Of a DNA stretch of 64,000 nt, positions 1-11,903 are shown in pieces. Numbering within the stretch: the first letter of the stretch is position 1; every line of letters begins with the position of its first letter. The notes beneath the pieces are model-generated. The model was not told the DNA's origin and searched no databases. It saw nothing but the letters and a program-made list of their open reading frames with translations. Source of the DNA: Colletes latitarsis. Lineage: Eukaryota > Arthropoda > Insecta > Hymenoptera > Colletidae. The translations under genes were made by a program, and so were the position numbers. The DNA lies in assembly GCF_051014445.1 (NCBI RefSeq), contig NW_027488368.1, positions 25,642,001-25,706,000 on the forward strand. The letters run 5' to 3'.

Positions 1-300
1 CGCATTTTTCGCATACTTGTTGGCCAGATCCTGCGTCTTTTCTGACTTGGATCCCGTAGTAATGTGTTTCCACACCGAAACAGTCAATTAAACCTGGTTG
101 CGATTAATATTTTAGAGGATAACGCCGGTAATGTCTCGGTTAGGTCTGAGATTTATCCTCATCTGGCTCGTACTTTCGCATTTTTCGCATACTTGTTGGC
201 CAGATCCAGGGATTTTTCTGGTTTGGATCACGTAGTATTGCGGTACCACACCGAAACAGGCAACTATACCTGGTTGCGATTAATATTTTAGAGGATAACG

Positions 301-556
301 CCTGTTACGTCTCGGTTATGTCTGAGATTTTCCCTCATCTGGCTCGTACATACGCGTTTTTCGCATACTTGTTGGCCAGATCCTCGCCTTTTTTTGGTTT
401 GGATCACGTAGTAATACGGTACCACCTGCCTGTTACGTCTCGGTTATGTCTGAGATTTTCCCTCATCTGGCTCGTACATACGCGTTTTTCGCATACTTGT
501 TGGCCAGATCCTCGCCTTTTTTTGGTTTGGATCACGTAGTAATACGGTACCACACC
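301..556 (+). repeat. 128-bp tandem duplication out of monomer register
   Basis: Positions 301-428 are repeated at 429-556. At the junction, taccac is followed by ctg and then cctgttacg instead of the usual accgaaac continuation, so one copy lacks about 48 bp of a monomer. The equivalent place in the other higher-order copy (from 6581) has a single intact version, so the event followed the 6.15-kb duplication or was lost from copy 2. Confidence 0.9.
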
Positions 557-1599
557 GAAACAGTCAATTAAACCTGTTTGCGCTTAATATTTTACAGGAT
601 AACAGCGGTTATATCTCGGTTAGGTCTAGGATTTGCCCTCATCTGGCTCGTACTTTCGCATTTCTCGCATACTTGTTGGCCAGATCCAGGGCTTTTTCTG
701 GATTGGATCACGTAGTAATGCGGTGCCACACCGAAACGTTCAATTAAACCTGGTTGCGATTAATATTTTAGAGGTTAACGCCGGTTATGTCTGGGTTAGG
801 TCTGGTATTTGCCCTCATCTGGCTCGTACTTTCGCATTTCTCGCATACTTGTTGGCCAGATCCAGGGCTATCTCTGGATTGGATCACGTAGTAATGCGAT
901 ACCACGCCGAAACAGTCAATAAAACCTGGTTATGATTAATATTTTAGAGGATAACGCCGGATATGTCTCGGTTAGTTCTGGGATTTGCCCCCATCTGGCT
1001 CGTTCTTTCGCGTTTTTCGCATACTTGCTGGTCAGATCCGGGGTTTTTTCTGGTTTGGATCACGTAGTATTGCGGTACCACACAGAAACAGACAATTAAA
1101 CCTGGTAGCGATTAATATTTTAGAGGATAACGCCGGTTATGTCTCGGTTAGGTCTGAGATTTGTCCTCATCTGGCACGTATTTGCGAGTTTTTCGCATAC
1201 TTGTTGACCAGATCCAGGGATTTTCCTGGTCTGGATCACGTAGTATTGCGGTACCACGCCGAAACAGACAATTAAACCTGGTTGCGATTAATATTTTAGA
1301 GGATAACACCGGTTATGCCTCGGTTAGATCTGAGATTTGTCCTCATCTTGCTCGTACTTTCGCGTTTTTCGCATACTTGTTGGCCAAATCCTTGGGTTTT
1401 TTTCTGGATTGGATCCCGCAGTAATGTGGTACCATACTGAAACAGTCAATAAAAGCTGGTTCCGATTAGTATTTTAGAGGATAACGCTGGTTATGTCTGG
1501 GTTAGTTCTGGTATTTGCAATCATCTGGCTCGTACCTTCGCATTTTTCGCATTCTTGTTGGCAAGATCCTGGGCTTCTTCTGGTTTGGATCACGTAATA

Positions 1600-3775
1600 A
1601 TGCGGTACCACACCGAAACAGTCAATTAAACCTGGTTGCGATTAATATTTTAGAGGATAACTCCGGTTATGTCTGGGTTAGGTCTGGGATTTGCCCTCAT
1701 CTGGCTCGTACTTTCGCATTTTTCGCATACTTGTTGGCCAGATCCTGGGTTTTTTCTGGCTTGGATCCCGAAGTAATGTGGTTCCACACCTAAACAGTCA
1801 ATTAAACCTTGTTGCGATTAATATTTTAGAGGATAACGCCGGATATGTCTCGGTTAATTCTGGGATTTGCCCACATCTGGCTCGTTCTTTCGCGTTTCTC
1901 GCATACTTGCTGGCCAGATCCGGGGTTTTTTCTGGTTTGGATCACGTTGAAATGTGGTTCCACACCGAAACAGTCAATTAAACCCGGTTGCGATTAATAT
2001 TTTAGAGGAGAACGCCGGTTATGTCTCGGTTAGGTCTGGGATTTGCCCTCATCTGGCTCGTACTTTCGCATTTTTCGCATTCTGGTTGGCCAGATCCTGG
2101 GATACTTCTGTTTTGCATCACGTAGTAGTGCGGTACCACACCGAAACAGTCATTAAGACCTGGTTGCGATTTATATTAAAGAGGTTAACGCCGGTTATGT
2201 CTTTGTTAGGTCTGGGATTTGCCCTCATCTGGCTCGTACTTTCGCATTTTTCGCATACTTGTTGGCCAGATCCAGGGCTATTTTTGGTTTGGATCACGTA
2301 GTATTGCGGTGCCACACCGAAACAGACAATTAAACCTGGTTGCGATTAATATTTTAGAGGATAACGCTTGTTATGCCTGGGTTAGTTCTGGTATTTGCCC
2401 TCATCGGCCTCGTACTTTCGCATTTTACGCATACTTGTTGGCCAGATCCTGGGATATTTCTGGTTTGGATCACGTAGTAATGCGGTTCCACACCGAAACA
2501 GTCAATTAAACCTGGTTGCGATTAATATTTTAGAGTATAACGCCGGTTATGTCACAGTTAGGTCTGGAATTTGCCCTCATCTGGCTCGTACGTTCGCATT
2601 TTTCGCATACTTGTTGGCCAGATCCAGGGCTATTTCTGGTTTGGATTACGTAGTAATGCGGTACCACACAGAAACAGTCAATTAAACCTGGTTGCGATTA
2701 ATATTTTAGAGGATAACTCCGGTTATGTCTGGGTTAGGTCTGGGATTTGCCCTCATCTGGCTCGTACTTTCGCATTTTTCGCATACTTGTTGGCCAGATC
2801 CTGGGTTTTTTCTGGCTTGGATCCCGAAGTAATGTGGTTCCACACCTAAACAGTCAATTAAACCTTGTTGCGATTAATATTTTAGAGGATAACGCCGGAT
2901 ATGTCTCGGTTAATTCTGGGATTTGCCCACATCTGGCTCGTTCTTTCGCGTTTCTCGCATACTTGCTGGCCAGATCCGGGGTTTTTTCTGGTTTGGATCA
3001 CGTTGAAATGTGGTTCCACACCGAAACAGTCAATTAAACCCGGTTGCGATTAATATTTTAGAGGAGAACGCCGGCTATGTCTCGGTTAGGTCTGGGATTT
3101 GCCCTCATCTGGCTCGTAATTTCGCATTTTTCGCATTCTGGTTGGCCAGATCCTGGGATACTTCTGTTTTGCATCACGTAGTAGTGCGGTACCACACCGA
3201 AACAGTCATTAAGACCTGGTTGCGATTTATATTAAAGAGGTTAACGCCGGTTATGTCTTTGTTAGGTCTGGGATTTGCCCTCATCTGGCTCGTACTTTCG
3301 CATTTTTCGCATATTTGTTGGCCAGATCCAGGGCTATTTTTGGTTTGGATCACGTAGTATTGCGGTGCCACACCGAAACAGACAATTAAACCTGGTTGCG
3401 ATTAATATTTTAGAGGATAACGCTTGTTATGCCTGGGTTAGTTCTGGTATTTGCCCTCATCGGCCTCGTACTTTCGCATTTTACGCATACTTGTTGGCCA
3501 GATCCTGGGATATTTCTGGTTTGGATCACGTAGTAATGCGGTTCCACACCGAAACAGTCAATTAAACCTGGTTGCGATTAATATTTTAGAGTATAACGCC
3601 GGTTATGTCACAGTTAGGTCTGGAATTTGCCCTCATCTGGCTCGTACGTTCGCATTTTTCGCATACTTGTTGGCCAGATCCAGGGCTATTTCTGGTTTGG
3701 ATTACGTAGTAATGCGGTACGACACAGAAACAGTCAATTAAACCTGGTTGCGATTAATATTTTAGAGGATAACGC
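1600..3775 (+). repeat. Six-monomer (1056-bp) tandem duplication
   Basis: Sequence from about 1600 to 2719 recurs 1056 bp downstream (about 2656-3775). Small diagnostic differences, such as ggttatg against ggctatg at about 3074 and catacttg against catatttg at about 3310, separate the two units. The same differences are present in the other 6.15-kb copy, so this duplication is the older event. Confidence 0.88.
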
Positions 3776-6280
3776 CGGTTATGTCTGCGTTAGGTCTGGG
3801 ATTTGCCCTCATCTGCCTCGTACTTTCGCATTTTTCGCATACTTGTTGGCCAGATCCAGGGCTATTTCTGGTTTGGATCACGTAGTATTGCGGTACCACA
3901 CCGAAGCTGACAATTAAACCTGGTTGCGATTAATATTTTCGAGGATAGCGCCGGTTATGTCTGGGTTAGTTCTGGTATTTGCAATCATCTGGCTCATACT
4001 TTCGCGTTTTTCGCATTCTTGTTGGCCAGATCCTCGCCTTTTTCGGGTTTGGATCACGTAGCAATGCGGTACCACACCGAAACAGTCAATTAAACCTGTT
4101 TGCGGTTAATATTTTAGAGGATAACGCCGGTTATGTCTCGGTTAGGTCTGGCATTTGCCCTCATCCGGCTCGTACTTTCGCGTTTTTCGCATACCTGTTG
4201 GCCAGATCCTGCGTTTTTCCTGGCTTGGATCCCGTAGAAATGTGTTTCCACACGGAAACAGTCAATTAAACCTGGTTGCGATTAATATTTTAGAGAAAAA
4301 CGCCGGTTATGTGTTCGGTTAGGTCTGGGATTTGCCCTCATCTGGCGCTTACTTTCGCATTTTTCGCATACTTGTTGGCCAGATCCAGCGTTTTTTCTGG
4401 CTTGGATCCCGTAGTAATGTGGTTCCACACCGAAACAGTCAATTAAACCTGGTTGCGATTAATATTTTAGAGGAGAACGCCGGTTATGTCTTGGTTAGGT
4501 CTGGGATTTGCCCTCATATGGCTCGTACTTTCGTATTTTTCGTATACTTGTTGGCCAAATCCAGGGCTATTTCTGGTTTGGATCACGTAGTATTGCGGTA
4601 CCACACCGAAAGAGACAATTAAGCCTGGTTGCGATTAATATCTTAGAGGAGAACGCCGGTTATGTCCCGGTTAGGTCTTGGATTTGCCCTCCTCTGGCTC
4701 GTACTTTCGCATTTTTTGCATTCTGGTTGGCCAGATCAAGGTATATTTCTGGTTTGGATCCCGTAGTAATGTGGTTCCACACCGAAACAGTCAATTAAAC
4801 CTGGTTGCGTTTAATATTTTAGAGGAGAACGCCGGTTATGTCTTGGTTAGGTCTGGGATTTGCCCTCATATGGCTCGTACTTTCGTATTTTTCGCATACT
4901 TGTTGGCCAGATCCAGGGCTATTTCTGGTTTGGACCACGGAGTATTGCGGTACCACACCGAAACAGACAATTAAACCTGGATGCGATTAATATTTTCGAG
5001 GATAACGCCGGTTACGTCTCGGTCAGGTCTGGTATGTGCCCTCATCGGCCTCGTACTTTCGCATTTTACGCATACTTGTTGGCCAGATCCTGGGATATTT
5101 CCGGTTTGGATTACGTAGTAATGCAGTACCACACCGAAATTGTCAATTAAACCTGGTTGCGATTATTATTTTAGAGGATAACGCCGGTTATGTCTGGGTT
5201 TTGTCCTCATCTGGCTCGTACTTTCGCATTTTACGCATATTTGTTGGCCAGATCCTGGGATATTTCTGGTTTGGATCACGTAATAATGCGGTACCACACC
5301 GGAATTGTCAATTAAACCTGTTTGCTCTTAATATTTTAGAGGATAACGCCGGTAATGTCTCGGTTAGGTCTGAGATTTATCCTCATCTGGCTCGTACTTT
5401 CGCATTTTTCGCATACTTGTTGGCCAGATCCAGGGATTTTTCTGGTTTGGATCACGTAGTATTGCGGTACCACACCGAAACAGGCAACTATACCTGGTTG
5501 CGATTAATATTTTAGAGGATAACGCCGGTTATGTCTCCGTTAGTTCTGGGATTTGCCCTCATCTGGCTCGTACTTTCGCATTTTTCGCATACTTGTTGGC
5601 CAGATCCAGGGCTATATCTGGTTTGGATCACGTAGTATTGCTGTACCACATCGAAACAGACAATCAAACCTGGTTGCGATTAATATTTTAGAGGATAACT
5701 CCGTTTATGTCTGGGTTAGTTCTGGTATTTGCAATCATCTGGCTCATTCTTTCGCGTTTTTCGCATTCTTGTTGGCCAGATCCTCGCCATTTTCTTGTTT
5801 GGACCACGTAGTAATGCGGTACCACACCGAAACAGTCAATTAAACCTGGTTGCGATTAATAGTTTAGAGGAGAACGCCGGTTATGTCTCGGTTAGGTCTG
5901 GGATTTGCCCCCATCGGGCTCGTACTTTCGCATTTTACGCATACTTATTGGCCAGATCCTGGGATATTTCTGGTTTGGATCACGTAGTAATGCGGTACCA
6001 CACCGAAATTGTCAATTAAACCTGGTTGCGATTAATATTTTAGAGGAGAACGCCGGTTATGTCTCGGTTAGGTCTGGTATTTGCCCTCATCTGGCTCGTA
6101 TTTACGCGTTTTCCGCATACTTGTTGGCCAGAACCTCGCCTTTTTCTGGTTTGGATCACGTAGTAATACGGTACCACACCGAAACAGTCAATTAAACCTG
6201 TTTGCGCTTAATATTTTACAGGATAACACCGGTTATATCTCGGTTAGGTCTGGGATTTGCCCTCATCTGGCTCGTACTTT

Positions 6281-9200
6281 CGCATTTTTCGCATACTTGT
6301 TGGCCAGATCCTGCGTCTTTTCTGACTTGGATCCCGTAGTAATGTGTTTCCACACCGAAACAGTCAATTAAACCTGGTTGCGATTAATATTTTAGAGGAT
6401 AACGCCGGTAATGTCTCGGTTAGGTCTGAGATTTATCCTCATCTGGCTCGTACTTTCGCATTTTTCGCATACTTGTTGGCCAGATCCAGGGATTTTTCTG
6501 GTTTGGATCACGTAGTATTGCGGTACCACACCGAAACAGGCAACTATACCTGGTTGCGATTAATATTTTAGAGGATAACGCCTGTTACGTCTCGGTTATG
6601 TCTGAGATTTTCCCTCATCTGGCTCGTACATACGCGTTTTTCGCATACTTGTTGGCCAGATCCTCGCCTTTTTTTGGTTTGGATCACGTAGTAATACGGT
6701 ACCACACCGAAACAGTCAATTAAACCTGTTTGCGCTTAATATTTTACAGGATAACAGCGGTTATATCTCGGTTAGGTCTAGGATTTGCCCTCATCTGGCT
6801 CGTACTTTCGCATTTCTCGCATACTTGTTGGCCAGATCCAGGGCTTTTTCTGGATTGGATCACGTAGTAATGCGGTGCCACACCGAAACGTTCAATTAAA
6901 CCTGGTTGCGATTAATATTTTAGAGGTTAACGCCGGTTATGTCTGGGTTAGGTCTGGTATTTGCCCTCATCTGGCTCGTACTTTCGCATTTCTCGCATAC
7001 TTGTTGGCCAGATCCAGGGCTATCTCTGGATTGGATCACGTAGTAATGCGATACCACGCCGAAACAGTCAATAAAACCTGGTTATGATTAATATTTTAGA
7101 GGATAACGCCGGATATGTCTCGGTTAGTTCTGGGATTTGCCCCCATCTGGCTCGTTCTTTCGCGTTTTTCGCATACTTGCTGGTCAGATCCGGGGTTTTT
7201 TCTGGTTTGGATCACGTAGTATTGCGGTACCACACAGAAACAGACAATTAAACCTGGTAGCGATTAATATTTTAGAGGATAACGCCGGTTATGTCTCGGT
7301 TAGGTCTGAGATTTGTCCTCATCTGGCACGTATTTGCGAGTTTTTCGCATACTTGTTGACCAGATCCAGGGATTTTCCTGGTCTGGATCACGTAGTATTG
7401 CGGTACCACGCCGAAACAGACAATTAAACCTGGTTGCGATTAATATTTTAGAGGATAACACCGGTTATGCCTCGGTTAGATCTGAGATTTGTCCTCATCT
7501 TGCTCGTACTTTCGCGTTTTTCGCATACTTGTTGGCCAAATCCTTGGGTTTTTTTCTGGATTGGATCCCGCAGTAATGTGGTACCATACTGAAACAGTCA
7601 ATAAAAGCTGGTTCCGATTAGTATTTTAGAGGATAACGCTGGTTATGTCTGGGTTAGTTCTGGTATTTGCAATCATCTGGCTCGTACCTTCGCATTTTTC
7701 GCATTCTTGTTGGCAAGATCCTGGGCTTCTTCTGGTTTGGATCACGTAATAATGCGGTACCACACCGAAGCAGTCAATTAAACCTGGTTGCGATTAATAT
7801 TTTAGAGGATAACTCCGGTTATGTCTGGGTTAGGTCTGGGATTTGCCCTCATCTGGCTCGTACTTTCGCATTTTTCGCATACTTGTTGGCCAGATCCTGG
7901 GTTTTTTCTGGCTTGGATCCCGAAGTAATGTGGTTCCACACCTAAACAGTCAATTAAACCTTGTTGCGATTAATATTTTAGAGGATAACGCCGGATATGT
8001 CTCGGTTAATTCTGGGATTTGCCCACATCTGGCTCGTTCTTTCGCGTTTCTCGCATACTTGCTGGCCAGATCCGGGGTTTTTTCTGGTTTGGATCACGTT
8101 GAAATGTGGTTCCACACCGAAACAGTCAATTAAACCCGGTTGCGATTAATATTTTAGAGGAGAACGCCGGTTATGTCTCGGTTAGGTCTGGGATTTGCCC
8201 TCATCTGGCTCGTACTTTCGCATTTTTCGCATTCTGGTTGGCCAGATCCTGGGATACTTCTGTTTTGCATCACGTAGTAGTGCGGTACCACACCGAAACA
8301 GTCATTAAGACCTGGTTGCGATTTATATTAAAGAGGTTAACGCCGGTTATGTCTTTGTTAGGTCTGGGATTTGCCCTCATCTGGCTCGTACTTTCGCATT
8401 TTTCGCATACTTGTTGGCCAGATCCAGGGCTATTTTTGGTTTGGATCACGTAGTATTGCGGTGCCACACCGAAACAGACAATTAAACCTGGTTGCGATTA
8501 ATATTTTAGAGGATAACGCTTGTTATGCCTGGGTTAGTTCTGGTATTTGCCCTCATCGGCCTCGTACTTTCGCATTTTACGCATACTTGTTGGCCAGATC
8601 CTGGGATATTTCTGGTTTGGATCACGTAGTAATGCGGTTCCACACCGAAACAGTCAATTAAACCTGGTTGCGATTAATATTTTAGAGTATAACGCCGGTT
8701 ATGTCACAGTTAGGTCTGGAATTTGCCCTCATCTGGCTCGTACGTTCGCATTTTTCGCATACTTGTTGGCCAGATCCAGGGCTATTTCTGGTTTGGATTA
8801 CGTAGTAATGCGGTACCACACAGAAACAGTCAATTAAACCTGGTTGCGATTAATATTTTAGAGGATAACTCCGGTTATGTCTGGGTTAGGTCTGGGATTT
8901 GCCCTCATCTGGCTCGTACTTTCGCATTTTTCGCATACTTGTTGGCCAGATCCTGGGTTTTTTCTGGCTTGGATCCCGAAGTAATGTGGTTCCACACCTA
9001 AACAGTCAATTAAACCTTGTTGCGATTAATATTTTAGAGGATAACGCCGGATATGTCTCGGTTAATTCTGGGATTTGCCCACATCTGGCTCGTTCTTTCG
9101 CGTTTCTCGCATACTTGCTGGCCAGATCCGGGGTTTTTTCTGGTTTGGATCACGTTGAAATGTGGTTCCACACCGAAACAGTCAATTAAACCCGGTTGCG

Positions 9201-11250
9201 ATTAATATTTTAGAGGAGAACGCCGGCTATGTCTCGGTTAGGTCTGGGATTTGCCCTCATCTGGCTCGTAATTTCGCATTTTTCGCATTCTGGTTGGCCA
9301 GATCCTGGGATACTTCTGTTTTGCATCACGTAGTAGTGCGGTACCACACCGAAACAGTCATTAAGACCTGGTTGCGATTTATATTAAAGAGGTTAACGCC
9401 GGTTATGTCTTTGTTAGGTCTGGGATTTGCCCTCATCTGGCTCGTACTTTCGCATTTTTCGCATATTTGTTGGCCAGATCCAGGGCTATTTTTGGTTTGG
9501 ATCACGTAGTATTGCGGTGCCACACCGAAACAGACAATTAAACCTGGTTGCGATTAATATTTTAGAGGATAACGCTTGTTATGCCTGGGTTAGTTCTGGT
9601 ATTTGCCCTCATCGGCCTCGTACTTTCGCATTTTACGCATACTTGTTGGCCAGATCCTGGGATATTTCTGGTTTGGATCACGTAGTAATGCGGTTCCACA
9701 CCGAAACAGTCAATTAAACCTGGTTGCGATTAATATTTTAGAGTATAACGCCGGTTATGTCACAGTTAGGTCTGGAATTTGCCCTCATCTGGCTCGTACG
9801 TTCGCATTTTTCGCATACTTGTTGGCCAGATCCAGGGCTATTTCTGGTTTGGATTACGTAGTAATGCGGTACCACACAGAAACAGTCAATTAAACCTGGT
9901 TGCGATTAATATTTTAGAGGATAACGCCGGTTATGTCTGCGTTAGGTCTGGGATTTGCCCTCATCTGCCTCGTACTTTCGCATTTTTCGCATACTTGTTG
10001 GCCAGATCCAGGGCTATTTCTGGTTTGGATCACGTAGTATTGCGGTACCACACCGAAGCTGACAATTAAACCTGGTTGCGATTAATATTTTCGAGGATAG
10101 CGCCGGTTATGTCTGGGTTAGTTCTGGTATTTGCAATCATCTGGCTCATACTTTCGCGTTTTTCGCATTCTTGTTGGCCAGATCCTCGCCTTTTTCGGGT
10201 TTGGATCACGTAGCAATGCGGTACCACACCGAAACAGTCAATTAAACCTGTTTGCGGTTAATATTTTAGAGGATAACGCCGGTTATGTCTCGGTTAGGTC
10301 TGGCATTTGCCCTCATCCGGCTCGTACTTTCGCGTTTTTCGCATACCTGTTGGCCAGATCCTGCGTTTTTCCTGGCTTGGATCCCGTAGAAATGTGTTTC
10401 CACACGGAAACAGTCAATTAAACCTGGTTGCGATTAATATTTTAGAGAAAAACGCCGGTTATGTGTTCGGTTAGGTCTGGGATTTGCCCTCATCTGGCGC
10501 TTACTTTCGCATTTTTCGCATACTTGTTGGCCAGATCCAGCGTTTTTTCTGGCTTGGATCCCGTAGTAATGTGGTTCCACACCGAAACAGTCAATTAAAC
10601 CTGGTTGCGATTAATATTTTAGAGGAGAACGCCGGTTATGTCTTGGTTAGGTCTGGGATTTGCCCTCATATGGCTCGTACTTTCGTATTTTTCGTATACT
10701 TGTTGGCCAAATCCAGGGCTATTTCTGGTTTGGATCACGTAGTATTGCGGTACCACACCGAAAGAGACAATTAAGCCTGGTTGCGATTAATATCTTAGAG
10801 GAGAACGCCGGTTATGTCCCGGTTAGGTCTTGGATTTGCCCTCCTCTGGCTCGTACTTTCGCATTTTTTGCATTCTGGTTGGCCAGATCAAGGTATATTT
10901 CTGGTTTGGATCCCGTAGTAATGTGGTTCCACACCGAAACAGTCAATTAAACCTGGTTGCGTTTAATATTTTAGAGGAGAACGCCGGTTATGTCTTGGTT
11001 AGGTCTGGGATTTGCCCTCATATGGCTCGTACTTTCGTATTTTTCGCATACTTGTTGGCCAGATCCAGGGCTATTTCTGGTTTGGACCACGGAGTATTGC
11101 GGTACCACACCGAAACAGACAATTAAACCTGGATGCGATTAATATTTTCGAGGATAACGCCGGTTACGTCTCGGTCAGGTCTGGTATGTGCCCTCATCGG
11201 CCTCGTACTTTCGCATTTTACGCATACTTGTTGGCCAGATCCTGGGATAT
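6281..11250 (+). repeat. Higher-order repeat, copy 2 (~6.15-kb unit)
   Basis: Near-identical partner of 1-5098, lacking the extra 128 bp present at 429-556. The very low divergence implies a recent segmental duplication or conversion inside the satellite. Part of this copy (about 9240-12370 with its continuation) was itself re-used at 15753-18883. Confidence 0.9.
7752..9927 (+). repeat. Six-monomer (1056-bp) tandem duplication, second occurrence
   Basis: Same structure as 1600-3775, shifted by 6152 bp as part of the large higher-order copy. The same differences distinguish the two six-monomer units, for example ggctatg near 9226 and catatttg near 9462. Confidence 0.87.
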
Positions 11251-11903
11251 TTCTGGTTTGGATCACGTAGTAATGCGGTTCCACACCGAAACAGTCAATT
11301 AAACCAGGTTGCGATTAATATTTTAGAGGATAACGCCGGTTATGTCTCAGTTAGGTCTGGAATTTGCCCTCATCTGGCTCGTACGTTCGCATTTTTCGCA
11401 TACTTGTTGGCCAGATCCAGGGCTATTTCTGGTTTGGATTACGTAGTAATGCGGTACCACACAGAAACAGTCAATTAAACCTGGTTGCGATTAATATTTT
11501 AGAGGATAACGCCGGTTATGTCTGCGTTAGGTCTGGGATTTGCCCTCATCTGGCTCGTACTTTCGCATTTTTCGCATACTTGTTGGCCAGATCCAGGGCT
11601 ATTTCTGGTTTGGATCACGTAGTATTGCGGTACCACACCGAAACAGACAATTAAACCTGGTTGCGATTAATATTTTCGAGGATAGCGCCGGTTATGTCTG
11701 GGTTAGTTCTGGTATTTGCAATCATCTGGCTCATACTTTCGCGTTTTTCGCATTCTTGTTGGCCAGATCCTCGCCTTTTTCTGGTTTGGATCACGTAGTA
11801 ATGCGGTACCACACCGAAACAGTCAATTAAACCTGTTTGCACTTAATATTTTAGAGGATAACGCCGGTTATGTCTCGGTTAGGTCTGGGATTTGCCCTCA
11901 TCC

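Larger units (their letters stand above)
1..5098 (+). repeat. Higher-order repeat, copy 1 (~6.15-kb unit)
   Basis: This stretch recurs at 6281-11250. The offset is 6280 bp up to about position 428 and 6152 bp afterwards; the 128-bp difference is a local duplication in this copy. In the part compared (about 4.5 kb) only two substitutions were seen: 1618 versus 7770 (A/G) and 3721 versus 9873 (G/C). The unit is about 35 monomers long. Similarity stops near 5098 against 11250. The left end lies outside the window. Confidence 0.9.
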
